In this document: one piece after another, positions 26,640-39,174 of the stretch
How the letters are laid out: every line of letters starts with the position of its first letter
Numbering within the stretch: position 1 is the stretch's first letter
Origin: Rhea pennata
Lineage: Eukaryota > Chordata > Aves > Rheiformes > Rheidae
Assembly (NCBI RefSeq): GCF_028389875.1
Contig: NC_084664.1
Coordinates: 117,373,966-117,437,965 of the forward strand
DNA length: 64,000 nucleotides
Reading direction: 5' to 3'
The notes under the pieces: model-generated
Database searches by the model: none
Seen by the model: the letters and a program-made list of their open reading frames with translations, nothing else
Told to the model about the DNA's origin: nothing
Translations under genes and position numbers: made by a program

Positions 26640-26990
26640 TATTCCGCCGCAGTGAGTACAGGAAGGACGATGCTGGGCTGTGCCCTGCTTGGGCAGGAGC
26701 CAGAAGAACAGCACTAAGGGACCAACCTTGAGGTTCACCTGCCTGAGCAAACATGTCCAGAAGCAGAAGTTTCTGGCAGAGTAGAACAGGGCAAGTTGTG
26801 TGGCGTTTCCCTAGGCTGCCCTACCAGCTGCTGCCAGTCTGCAGCTGCGTGAAGACAGCGCTATCACCCCCTTCGAATGCCTCAGCACCACCCTGCAGCG
26901 GAGGGCTGGGCAGCGCGTGATGGCCAAGGGGGCTGGGACTAGCTAATATCTGTGCCAGTTCACAGCTAGACGGAGAACGCATGTTTATCA
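26640..26990. other. GC-rich, CpG-clustered segment
   Basis: About 350 bp with sharply higher GC than the flanks and clustered CpG (TTCCGCCGCAG, GGACGATG, GGCGTTT, GCTGCGTG, AGCGCTATC, TTCGAATG, GCAGCGGAG, GCAGCGCGTG, GACGGAGAACGC). No open frame beyond 68 codons. Possibilities are a young GC-rich repeat (LTR or CR1-unrelated), a processed pseudogene or a small CpG island. I cannot choose between them. Confidence 0.4.
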
Positions 26991-27276
26991 GTGGGAAATG
27001 AATCCAGGAGGACTAGGGAAGGAAGGGCAACACTATGTGCCAGTATCCTGGAAAAGAAAAATGGGAGAAAGAGAAGAAATGTACAGCATGAACATAACTT
27101 TCATGCACTACAGCGATTTGTTTATTAATAATCTGCTGCTAGCATGGTTTTGCTAACCTGAAATCTTTACTGAGATTTGAAGCTTCCTGCATCACTTTAT
27201 TTCCCAAGTGCTTGTGCACCAAGGGATTAAGCAGTAAAAAGAAAATACTAAAGAATAACATTGACAGTTTGTCTGC

Positions 27277-27277
<1 letters not shown>

Positions 27278-27307
<30 letters not shown>
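27278..27307. repeat. A30 homopolymer
   Basis: Pure A run of 30, preceded by GTCTGCC and followed by GTAATGTGCA. Confidence 0.9.
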
Positions 27308-27311
<4 letters not shown>

Positions 27312-30300
27312 TGTGCAAGCAAAGCTAATATTAAAGTGCAGAGATAAAGGATAGAGAAGGTCCCAACTCCCCAGAAGTGCTATGTGACATCTAATAAAAT
27401 CAAAATGTACCAGATTTTATCCCCCTTCACAGAAAGGAGGAATTCGTTTGGTACACTTCTTATATGAAATTACACCACAGGTTGCTTCAAATACTTTATT
27501 AGTTACCTTGAATTATCTGGAACCTACAGAGAGGATAGTGCAGAGAATAAAGGCTTAAAACAGTCTGAACTGGGCTGAGGAAAGGTCTGTCTGTCTTGCT
27601 AAATAATCACTTAACAGATCTTTCCATGTTTGATGGTTTTTTACTTCATTACTTATCAACCTGAAGATAAACTTTGTTTCTTCCTTTCTCAGCGTGGTTG
27701 GTATAGCATCTGGTTCCAATAATTGTAATTTTTAACTCTGATCTCATCTAGCTATCTCCAAACATTCCTTTTCAAATTTATCCATGTTGTTTTGCTATTA
27801 AAATCATCAGCAGCATTTTGGTAAAATTCAGATAAAAAAATATATGTCTATAATCTATAATACTAAAACATAATGATATTAGGGCCGAGTTTTGTCTTCT
27901 GCTCTTTACTAATTCTGGTGAAACATTTGACTTTTTTAGGCATATGGCTACAAGAAAAGTATACATATATATTATCTTTCTTCTGGGAAAAAATCCAAGG
28001 AAAAACTGAGCTATACAGCTTCCCATATGCAAGTATATAATTTACAGTAAGCAGAAATTATCTGGCAACAGAGTTATTTATTTTTCATGGATGACATCTG
28101 TCAAAGAAAGGATGTGTACTAGAGTGCACATTGAGTTAAATGTATCTTTTCTTTTAAAATGATAATTTTTTTGAATGTTTTAAAACTTTTCATTAGAACA
28201 TTGCAATTTGTTATTGGACAGCAAATGAAGATGAAATTACTCCAATGAATCATGTCTATATCAAACATTAAAAGTCTGTAGACTACATGGCTGTAGCAAG
28301 TCAATTTATATGCCATTAAGGCATCATTTAGCATGCACATAGATGTAAACGTATGAGCAGGCCAGCAACATCTTTTGCTTATATGGTTTGCTGTTTAGAT
28401 ATAATATCTGCTTAAGTCTTTAAACTTAACTAAACAAGAAACCACATTTCTCTAGTTCTTCCTTGTTTTTATGAATATTATAAACTATTCCAGAAATCAG
28501 ATACCAAATTCCTAAGCTTTACAGCAGATATGTTATTATCTGAACTAAGTTATTCTAATTCAGAAATAAAAACATGCCACATAAAGCACGTAATAAACGA
28601 AAATAATTAGAAATATATTTAATAAACAACAAGTTTCACTCATAAATACAATTTATTATTGCAATAGATATCCATCAATGCTGGAAAAATAGGGGTTTTT
28701 TCCTTGTGTTCACACATTTTTTTTTTTAAATAGAGACAGGTATGTCCACTTACAAAAGTAGACATGGAAGGGGCTAAAGTGGTATAAGCAAGCAGAATGG
28801 ACAGCAAAAAGAAAAAATGTGTTAATAGTGATGACAGCAGCATTTACAAAGTGATATTATTAGTAAAATTCTGTATCTGTCTGGCAAGGTATTTAGGAAA
28901 GTCAGAGAAAAACAACTGAGACATTTGTACTCTAATGCAAGGAGTCCCAGCAACAAAATAAAACTATAACTACTGGTGCCACAGGGAAAATCAGATATCA
29001 CAGGAAGGAGAGACTAAAGTATGCTGAAGTAGTAATCACAACTGCAATAATAATATCTGTTGTTTAGAAGAGAAAATTGCTCGGATACCCTTGTAAATTA
29101 GCTATATAACAGACCATTAAGAAATGAGAACAGAAAAACAATTCTAAAATTTGATTACAGTTTTGGAGGGTGAAAATTAAACTAAAGACATAATGTAAAA
29201 ACAAATTTTAAAGTCAGCATTAAGGACCATCTGAGATTTTCTGAATTTAGATAAATAAAAATAGAAATCAAATATCATGGACAATATATTTCTTAGCCAA
29301 ATACTGATTGAACAATCTGAACTGCTTCTAGTTTTTACATGGTTTTGGAAGCAGTAAAGATCATTTTGAAGCATTTTCATAGAAAATGAATTTAATTTAA
29401 AAGAAATAGAAGAATCATTAAGAGTGCAAGTAACTTTTTCATATTCAAATGAGAAATATTGAAAAATAACTGAATGCTAAAGAATTCAGTTGGGTAAAGG
29501 TAGTCTAAATCTGGGGAGTCTTGGAATCTTTTCCTTCAGTCAGTATATAAACACTACAGATACACTTGAATCTCAAAAAATTGGGAACACTTGGATGGAT
29601 TCCAGACCTGACTTAAGTATATAGGGAATAAACAGATGGCCAAATGATGCCTACTGGTGAACAAAATATGATTGTTATTGATTCTTGGACTTCATTTCTA
29701 GGGAATGCAAAAATTTTCTTAGAAAATGCTTAGCTTATATACTATACTTTTTATGTGTTGTAATTGACTTCTTACATTTTTAGGTACCTACACAGGACTT
29801 GTACTCCATATGCCAATGCAGGTTATGTGACTGATCAGAGCCATTAAGAGGATGGGAGGGCATTCTGATGACAGAAAAGTGTATATAAAAATGCTGTAAG
29901 CTTTGTATTCAGCTTAGATTAGCTCGCCAAAAGGTCTGATGGATGTAAAGCTAAATATGAACTTCTGTGTCCACCATTAAAACACTGGGGAGAAACGACA
30001 CAAAAGCATTCAAGCTTTTTTCCAGTCAGGCAATCTGTCACCACGTTGAGCACTGCTGTCTGCTCTGCTGTTTTCCGCAGCCCGTCCTGTGTTTAGTTGC
30101 CATCTGCCAGTCTCTGCTAATTGCTATCCAGCTTCCATTGCTGGTTGATCCCTTTTTGTTTAGATAACTACAAGTCAAACTCATTGTTTGTGAAAACCTC
30201 AGAAGGAAAAACAGATCTACTGAATTTAGGCCTCTGGAATACCATCTTTGTTTTGATAATTCCCAGAATGTGAAAAAAGGGGTTATAAGTTCACCATAAT

Positions 30301-31468
30301 TTCAAGGCTTGTTGGCATCCTGGATGTTTATAATGCAAAGAGCAGAGATGAGCTCCTGACTTCTACTATACACTTACTGTGTTACATTTGTGTCCCTGAA
30401 CATATAACTAAATGCTTTCAGTACATGAGGAAACCTTCCAAAGCCAGCTGTACACACCTGGCCTCTTCGCTTATCCAGAAGAAGAGTTCATGATGTGAAC
30501 TTCCTGAGGGAGATGTTTTGTGAGTTTAGGAGCTGTTGCATTGCTGCAATTCCAGACTGACAGAACATCCCTTTAGGAGCTGTGGCCAGCTGGCAAAAAG
30601 CATGAGTAAGCCTATAGATTTCTTTCGTTTATTCTAAAAATCAGACAGGTCCTTGGCAGCTCCCCTACGAGGTACTTCTGCTTTCCATTTAGGATCTTTG
30701 CCTAGATTGCACAGCAGAATTTTTTATTTCAATTGTGCTTATAAAATTAACAATTTGGGGTCAACTAAAGCAAGTAATTTGCTAGTCACTCAATTCTCAT
30801 TCTCATGCCTAGCAGTTGCTAATGAACAAGACTATTTAATTCCCAATGTACTATTTCAGTTAGGTTTTGAGTAGTTTATAGAAAAAGGCATACATTTTAT
30901 ATTTCTCCTGCGTGAGAGATGTACCAAGACATGTGTGTATATATGATCAGAAGTATTCTGCACGTTGCAAGCCTAGTTTCAGTTAGACCATCCAGAAACT
31001 ATAAACCAGCAATTTAACTTCCTGCATGTCTAAATGTTTAATTTCTCTGCATGGATAGTATAATGCCATAAGGGATTATATACCTTATATTCAGTTCTTT
31101 CTGAAGAAAAGAAGAAGAATCAAAGTCCACTAACACTTCCCAGTACAAACAGTCTTTGTTATTATGCCCTAAATTCTATCAGATTAGACATTACAGAACT
31201 GGGCGCCCTAGCCTGTACTGAAGAAACTCTTCACCGTCTCTGCTGTGTTTAAGTCAACCGTTCCAGGGTAACTCATGACCCTTCCTTGCTTTCAGTTGAA
31301 ATTAAAAGGAATTAAAAGTTTTCTCTTCTACACACAAACTTCCTAGAGCTGTGCAAGTTGAATAAAGTTGTTACTGGATAGTTAGAAACTGAGATAATGA
31401 CATGAGCTAATTTCTTCCTTAGCAAAACCAAGTCATCTCCTTTTAAATCTGCAGATGTTTTGGCAGAC

Positions 31469-31494
31469 AAAAAAAAAAAAAAAAAAAAAAAAAA
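31469..31494. repeat. A26 homopolymer
   Basis: Pure A run of 26, preceded by GGCAGAC and followed by GTAATTGCA. Confidence 0.9.
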
Positions 31495-32188
31495 GTAATT
31501 GCAGCTTTTTAGGAGGGCAGAGACTGGAAATCTCTGTGGTACCTGGAAATGAGCACTCATCTGAAAACTCAGCTAGAAACGAAAAGTTTGACTTTTCCCT
31601 TAATTAAGGAAATACTTAATCCTCTTGTTTCCAAGACAAAGAACATCTCTTTTTCTTTTTATCAGAGAATTGCCTTGCATTATTGTTTCTCAACTTATAA
31701 TCATCATTCTGAAGGATGTCCCATATTCTTTTCTTCTAAGAGGTTCACAAGAAGTTGCTACTGGGATAGAAGTTAAAAAAAAAGTATTAATGAATTAAAT
31801 GATTTCTTCTTATTAGATCAGAAAATTAGCAGCTCTAAATAGAGTAGGAAACTTTGGTAATATCTATAGCTTCTGACTGTCTGAAAGATACACTGATTTT
31901 GTTTGTAATTATCTGCAAAAGACAGCAGACAGACCTTTGAAATACTTGTTCAGGTAAAATTTAGCAGATAAAGAAGAATTATTTTAGTTTTCTGAGCTGA
32001 TGTGTTTTAAAAACTGTCTCTTGTCAAAGAGATAATATTGTTTATCTTTTTCATCATGTAATTCAGGTTTTTTATACATGATACTACAAAGGAAACGGTA
32101 GCCAACAAAGCTGTTAAACAAAGCCCATACTATCAGGTAAAAACTTGCTACTATCTAGAACTCTAGGATACTGGAGTAGGGAGAAATA

Positions 32189-33707
32189 CCCTTCAGGTAT
32201 TTCTACACATTGATAAAATCCCCCCTCAGGCTTCTCTTCCTCAGGCTGAAGAGGCCCAACTCTCGCAGACGTTGCTCACAGGGCAGGTGCTCCAGCCCTC
32301 GGATCATCTTTGTAGCCCTACGCTGGACTCTCTCCAGTAGCTCCATGTCTCTCTTGTCCTGGGGAGCCCAGAACTGGACACAGTCCTCGAGATGAGGCCT
32401 CAGCAGGGCTGAGTAGAGGGGCAGGATCACCTCCCTTGACCTGCTGACAACACTCTTCCCAATGCACCCCAGGAGACCATTGGCCTTCTTGGCCACAAGG
32501 GCACATTGCTGGCTCGTGGTCAATGTGTCATCCACCAGCACTGCCAGGTCGTTCTCTGCAGAGCTGCTCTCCAGAAGGTCAGCCCCCAGCTTGTACTGGT
32601 GCCTAGGGTTCTTTCTCCCTAGGTGCAGGACTCTGCACTTGCCCTTGTTGAACCTCAGGAGGTTCCTGTCTGCACATCTCTCCAGCCTGTCCAGGACTCT
32701 CTGAAGGGCAGCACAGCCCTCAGGTGTGTCAGCCACTCCTCCCAGATTGGGATCATCAGCAAACTTGCTGAGGAGGCACTCTGTCCCCTCATCCAGATCA
32801 CTGATGAAGAAGTTGAACAGGACCCAGTACTGAGCCCCGGGGAACACCACTAGCCACAGGCCTCCAACTAGACTCCATGCCACCGATGATGACCCTCTGA
32901 GCTCTGCCTTTCAGCCAGTTCTCAATCCACCTCATTGTCCACCCATCTAACCCACACTTCCTGAGCCTATGCCGGAGGATGTTATGGGAGAGAGTGTCAA
33001 AAGCCTTGCTGAAGTCAAGGTATACAACGTTCACTGCTCTCCCCTCATCTACCCAGCCAGTCATTCCATCATAGAAGTCTATCAGGTTGGTTAAGGAGGA
33101 TTTCCCCTTGGTGCATCCATGCTGGCTACTCCTGACCACCTTCTTTTCCTTCATATGTCTGGAGATGACATCTAGAATGAGCTGTTCCATCCCCTTTCCA
33201 GGGATGGAGGTGAGGCTGACTGACCTGTAGTTGCCTGGGTCCTCCTTCTTGCCCTTTTTGAAGACTGGAGAGACATTGGCTTTGTTCCAGTCCTCAGGCA
33301 CCTCTCCAGTTCTCCAGGACTTTTCAAAGATGACGGAGAGCAACCTGGCAACAACATCCACCAGCTCCCCCAGTACCTGCGGGTGCATCCCATCTGGGCC
33401 CATGGATTTGTGGATGTCTAGCCTGCCCAGAAGGTCTCTAATCCTTTCCTCCTCAACCAAAGGAAAGTCTTCCCTCCTACAGACTTTCTCCCTCACATCC
33501 AGGCTGCAGGATTCCTGGGGGCTGCCCTTAGCAGTGAAGACTGAAGCAAAGAAGGCATTCAGTGATTCTGCCTTCTCTGTATCTGTTGTCAACTGGGCCC
33601 TTGCCCCATTCAGCAGCGGGCCCACATTCTCCCTAGTCTCCCTAGCAGGAGGAGTCCTGCTGCTGATATATTTGAAGAAGCCCTTCCTGTTGTCCTTGAC
33701 ATCCCTT
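32189..33707 (-). mobile_element. CR1 LINE fragment (ORF2 RT region), 5' and 3' truncated
   Basis: A minus-strand non-LTR retrotransposon of the CR1 family, recognised by its reverse transcriptase frames and by nucleotide segments typical of avian CR1. It is far GC-richer than its surroundings. The 5' side stops near 33707, so ORF1 and the endonuclease half of ORF2 are missing, as is usual for CR1 5' truncation. Unusually the 3' side is also missing: the element ends just after the codons for KYLKG (32189-32203), without the last part of ORF2, the 3' UTR and the terminal ATTCTATG-type repeat. Boundaries are uncertain by about 10 bp. It cannot move by itself. Confidence 0.95.
32203..33707 (-). 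pseudogene. CR1 ORF2 reverse transcriptase, frameshifted remnant
   Basis: The intact protein nicks DNA and reverse-transcribes CR1 RNA at the target. Two minus-strand frames cover this piece. The upstream one (275 codons from the first Met, 33625 to about 32798, open further to 33707) contains early RT motifs (VSPVFKKGKKEDPGNYR), motif A with the catalytic Asp (YLDFSKAFD, near 32997-33020) and motif B ([11 protein letters not shown], with Arg where Gln is usual). A small deletion near 32820 shifts the frame. The downstream frame (32883-32203) resumes with LFNFFISDL and motif C FADD (about 32749-32760), then the thumb and C-terminal region ([28 protein letters not shown]). It ends at a TAG where a Tyr codon is expected before KYLKG. 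With one frameshift and one stop in about 500 codons it is well preserved but inactive; the endonuclease domain is absent. Confidence 0.93.
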
Positions 33708-36169
33708 GGTCTCTTTTCACATAAGCCATGTTCAAATTTTAATATATTTTTATGATATACTCATTTCCCAAAAAATGTATTTCATAGTTTTCTGATTTGA
33801 TTGCCCAAATTACTGGAAAAAAGTTCCCCATGATTCTAATGTTTTTAACTTCTTCTCTGTTTCCTGTCCTTCATATTTACTGATATTTTACTGTTTTTGT
33901 CTGAAGTACTCCAGCATGATTTTACGTATATATGAAACTACAAAAAATTAAGATTTGTTTGCTTGCTCTTTCCAGTTGTTTTTATATGGTATTAGTAAGA
34001 CTATTGTTCTTGTCCTAATATTGGCCTGTGTTGGGAGAGATGAAATGATCCTTGTATTTCTATGCAGCTGGAGAACGTCCTTGAGTGAATCATCTCAATT
34101 TGGAGCATTTTTGTACTTGAATGATCCTTTTAATAGTGAGTGCTCTTTCAGATTTTAAGAATACTAGTTCACTTTCCACTGATCAATCAATATTATGAAA
34201 AAAAAGAATAAATATAGTTTAATGTAAAAATTCTATCTTCATCTCCATTCTTATTCTGTGAAGAAAAAAAAAATCATTTTAATTCTCCTACCTAGATAAG
34301 AATAAGATGTTTTAAGATGTTTAAACATATTCTTCCTGTAAATTTCTGTGGTCCCCTTTGCTTTCCTTCCTTTTTTTTTCCTTTCTTTTCCCTTCCTGCT
34401 CCCCGGTCCCTCCAGTAATTGCTGGGCCTGTAGACCCTCTTTCCTGTGTACCAACATGCATATGTATATTTTATTATAATTGTTAATATATTTTAATATA
34501 ATATTTTACATTCTGTAATATTGCCAGGGTACTTAAGACAATTCACTTTCTGGAACGTTGTGCAGTGAAACATTTTCAGTACTGAATATTCCAAAAGACA
34601 ATCTTAGAAAAGAGTATCTGTCAAGCAGGTGAGTCACTTCACTTTTTTTCTTGTAGCTGAATTTGCCAAATTCTCTGAGACACTTAAATTGAAGAAAAAT
34701 TTGAAAACAGTGATTTGTTGGTAGGTAAAATGTATGCTTAGAATATTCTTTCTAAGTGTTCTCATTCAATGCAAGTTTTAGCCTGCTCCAAATTTAGTCT
34801 ATACTTATTCAGGAATAAAATAAGACTGCTGCCTATCTTAGCTTACAAGTTTTCATACAAAGTTCAGATTACTATTTTCCTCTCATCTGTGGCTTCTTAG
34901 CATGATATTGAGAACTGTTACATGACTTACTTCTTTTAGCTCTTTCAAGACATTAACAAGTCTTTTTTTCTTTTACATTTACTTCTAATCACATTGCCAT
35001 ATTACAGTGTTGTTGCCCTTCTCATGACTCTCTGACACTCTTCTGGTATTCTACTCTGAGCTTTTGGTTTTAGGATAACTTGTTTAGCTAGCAACAAAAA
35101 TAACTCGTAAAATAATATTTTCCAAATATTGTTTTAAACTAGGCTGGTTCCATGTTCTGTGTCAGACTGCAATAAATTTTTGTCGCTATGAATGAAAGCA
35201 TGTGCAAGCTAATGGGAAGCAAGGTGCTACAGGGATTAATCTCATAAAAGAGATGTAGCAACTTTAAACTGCCTGTTTAGCACAAGAGAGGCTCAGTAAT
35301 GTCTCTATGAGATTTTGTCTTATTATTTTTAAGAATAACATTAATATTTCTTTACAAATTTTTACTTTATGCAGTCACCTTTGGCTTCCCAGACAACTGA
35401 AGCTTAAATACTGCTTTTAAAAATCTCTGGGGACCAATTCCTTGTTAGCACAGAGGTCTCCTTGGGTCTTCTTGGTAGTAGTAGTAGTAGTTGTGGGGAC
35501 AATAACAAAAATGCAAACCATAAAAAGTAGTTTCACAGTAACAGAATAAAATGAAGTAGGTGAAGGCTCAGAAAGGTTTTTGAAAAGTTTCTTGCTCAGT
35601 ACATAAAGTTATTGAATAGAAAAGGCATTGTTAAACATATGTATTCCAGAAAGGAATCTTAATCTTAACAATAATTACCTTTTCTTATGTGTGGATCATC
35701 AGATAACTGGATCTGAAAATTAAAGAGTGGCTACAATAGGATATGAAAACAAAGTCTTGTGAAAAAAAATCTTACCTTCTTCCATGAGTTTCTTTTTATA
35801 CAGACAGAAAACTGCATTGAACACAGCAGGAGACTGTTCAGAAATTATTTTTAGCTACACTCTCTGAGAACTGATGATCTTGATTAAGATATACAATGTG
35901 CAGAAACTCAAAAGCTAAAAAAAAACCCCTCCAAGTCTTAAGTGTTCCTTTTTGTGTTTAATTAATGTCAATATATAATTTAGATAGCCATATTATTTGT
36001 TACATAAAAGATACAGCAATTAATTTATTGTTTTTATTAGTAATATGGTATGGTCTTCATTTAATTTAATTAAGAGGGAATAACTCTTCTAATAATTTTA
36101 TAACAACCAATTCTTTGATAGTTCTCCCTGAGAGGAGTCTGTGCTTTTTCTATAATCTACATGAACTGC
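33708..36169. other. AT-rich non-coding DNA, nothing recognised
   Basis: No gene or transposon signature. Contains a short (GTA)n repeat at 35475-35491. Confidence 0.5.
35475..35491. repeat. (GTA)n short microsatellite
   Basis: About five GTA units read directly from the sequence. Confidence 0.85.
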
Positions 36170-36187
36170 AGCTCATGATCATGAGCT
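36170..36187. repeat. Perfect 18-bp palindrome
   Basis: Half-site AGCTCATGA followed immediately by its reverse complement, no spacer. Contains GATC and nested CATG/ATCAT symmetry. No known binding site assigned. Confidence 0.9.
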
Positions 36188-39174
36188 AATTAATGTTCTC
36201 TATAAAATTATGGTTATTTTATTTTTTAAGAGGAATATTTCTAGACTGTGGAGCTTTTACAGTGGCTCTGTTATCTACAGATGTTGGATCTTATGACCTA
36301 TAAATGAGAACACAAAAAAGCTAAATTAGCTTTTTTCTACACTTGGACATATTTTGTCTTGCCTACTAAGCTGAAAGATTTGAGTGGTTTAATTCAGAAA
36401 TTGTCATGACTCTGCAAAAGAAAACAAAAGAACATATGTCTCTATGCTAAATCTTCCTTTTATCAGTTATATAAAAGACTTTCAAATAGTTTATTTAATT
36501 GTTGTATGCCTGTTAATCCACTGAGAATCTGTGTTGATAGATTCCTATATAACTGAGACCAAATGCAAATGTCTTGATCCCTGTTGTAGAATGGCTTGAA
36601 CACAACACCATCCAATGCTCTGAAGTTACAGTTTTAAGACACAGACTTACAGTGCTTAGGTGAAAGTTTTCTTGTTCTTGCATCAGAGGAGAGAGAAGAA
36701 AAGGAACAAAATTACCTGAGATGTTAGCAGAGATAGAGACATCCAGGAAGTGATTTTTAAATACTCTTTTGAAGATTACTTCTCCTTGTTGAAGGTATAG
36801 GGGTCTGTTGAAAGTAAAGGCACCACAGGTATTATTAGGTACTTTCCTCCACTCAGGATTTATGTCATCTAGATTTCTCCTGAAAACAAACCTGCAGTGG
36901 AAGAGGGCTGTCCCTTTTTAAAGCAGATAATGCTGGCACCAGTTGCACCCTCACCTTATTCACAATAACCTAGTAGATGGAGAAACTGTTCAGCAAATGA
37001 AATCTTACTCCTCTTTCTGTGGCAGGTGGAGAATTAAGAGAAAATGGAAAGGAAGAAAGGAGAGACGGAATCCTCTACTTGTCCTGTTAATCCAGTCCAC
37101 CTTGTGGAAGGGGAAGAAGTGTGGTTATGGTAACAGGAAGAGAAACAGCTTTTTAAGTATAGCTTGGTGGATTAACTTCCCCAGCAGAAGATACAGGTTC
37201 AAAAGCTCCTCAAAATGGCTCTAACACTCAAGCCTCCTATGCCATGGACAAGCAGTATAGCCACCAATTTATGCAAAAGGCTACTGATACCACCACATTT
37301 GGCATCATCATCCTTTATATGTTTATCTACACTCATGTTGCAGCAGCATCCCATGTATAAACAAATACTTTCCAAATAGAGCCTCTTGTGAGCACACTGG
37401 AACATGTCAGGCCAAACAGAGAATTAATATAGTGAAATTAGTAATCTGAGATTTAGGAAATGAGAAATTATTATAGATTCAGATAAGATCCTAAATACAT
37501 AATTCTCAATTTCAGAGGTGTATCCCACCTATTCGTTGTTAAACACACATGAAAAGATTTTCTTTACTCTGTTGGGATACATGGACTGATATAATTTTTT
37601 TTTTTTAAAAAAAAAAAGGACAAAGTTGCTTTTACTAAAGAACATATGTGGTCTATAGTCTTCCTTCCCCCTCCCCAAAAGAAAGACAAACTCTGTCTCA
37701 TATGGAACATCTTTATATTCCACATAAATAATATTTATATTCCATCTATATTCATAACTTTAAATCCTATTTTAAAAATAAACCATACTTTTAGTGCTCA
37801 GTGAGCAAAAGTAATGCAGAAATTTTATTTTTATATATTTTTTTACTGCTTCTACAATAAAATTACCATATTTTTCAGCAGATTTACAGATTTTCTATCA
37901 GATCTATTGACCATCTCTTTCCTGTAAGGATAATGGTCACCTCTAGTTCAGACAAGAGAAAAAATGCAGTATTTCATTGCCTTAGGTTGTCATGAGAATA
38001 GTCAGAACTTTTCAAAGTCAGCAGCAACATTACCTTGCTACAAGAATCTGGTTCTATATAATGAATATATTTCTTTTTTTCCCTGCACTATTGTTTGTTT
38101 GAAATTTTACTGTTGGAGGCCTAATAAACAGCAAGGAAGACTGTATCAAAATTATATTCTTTAAAATTTTTACAGTAAAATAACTCAACATAGGTAGGTC
38201 CAGGATTCTGACAGAAATACTCCCATTACTACTGAAGAACCATCTTCTATTCTGTCAGCAATGAAATATCACACAGAATGACATGACATCAGAGTCCTAG
38301 AAGCGTGAAAGCAAACTCTTTTTCTCAACTTATATATAAAAGAAAAAGAAATCTTTAATGGGAGTAAGTTGGCAGAAAAGAAAGTGATGAGAGGAGGACC
38401 AAGAGGGAGAAAGGAAGTGGCCATTGTTCATCTTTGTATGTTCTAATTCTGAGAGATCAACTGCTTAGTTTTACAAGCTCAACTTCCTATTTTGCTGACT
38501 CTCTCAAGTGTTGCTGAGCATACTGTTTGAAAGCAGTATTGACATTGCTTGCACTCTGTTTACACTGCTGGTACTGTATATTTACATTCAGCCATTGTCA
38601 TCCCCGCTCTGGCAGAGACTGGGAACAGTAATGAATAGCGTTATTTTGTGATGACTTAGATAATCAATGTCCCTGCTGGAATGACCTGAAGTGAATAGAT
38701 CTCTTTCCACTAATAATAGGTCACCTCAGTCTCGACAGCACGGAAAAAACTTTTTACCTTTTGTCCATGTTAATAAGAGAACGATGCTTGGTTTGCAATA
38801 AGTTAGTTTGCTTGTGACACCAGAATTTCTTTTGAGAATCGAAAAATAATAAAAATGTTGACTTTTTTACGTCTAATGGTCAAGTGGATTTGTTTACTCA
38901 GAGATGAAAAAGTAAAAATAGGTTTGGAGGAATGCTTCCATGCTGTGTAAGTTTGCATTATATGTGGTAGTTTCAGGGAAATCTGTTTCATCTCCCTCAA
39001 AGCACTGATTTTGCAAAGACAATTCTATGTAATAGAGAACATAAAAAGAAACAATGCATTGAAAAATGCTGCTACTTATAAAGGCTGCAGGCTTTCAGGA
39101 CTGCTATTTAAAAGTCTGGAAAGTAGATAGCAGATAACAATTCAAAACAGAAGAGCTGTTGGGCACACCAGGAG
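36188..39174. other. AT-rich non-coding DNA, nothing recognised
   Basis: Includes T12 directly followed by A11 at 37595-37617. Small frames only. The stretch at 38.45-38.72 kb is less AT-rich and could be a conserved non-coding element, but nothing in it decides this. Confidence 0.5.
37595..37617. repeat. T12-A11 self-complementary tract
   Basis: Twelve T followed at once by eleven A, a perfect inverted repeat of simple sequence. Confidence 0.9.

Larger units (their letters stand above)
26991..32188. other. AT-rich non-coding DNA with two long A runs
   Basis: No gene recognised. It contains pure A runs at 27278-27307 (30) and 31469-31494 (26). Short minus-strand frames (73-84 codons) are rich in Phe, Ile and Lys as expected by chance. 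Confidence 0.5.

Noticed and set aside
32210..32853. Several 60-80 codon ORFs on both strands within the CR1 copy
   Set aside because: Shadow frames of the GC-rich CR1 reverse transcriptase sequence.
33231..33755. 174-codon plus-strand ORF
   Set aside because: It is the antisense of the CR1 reverse transcriptase region.
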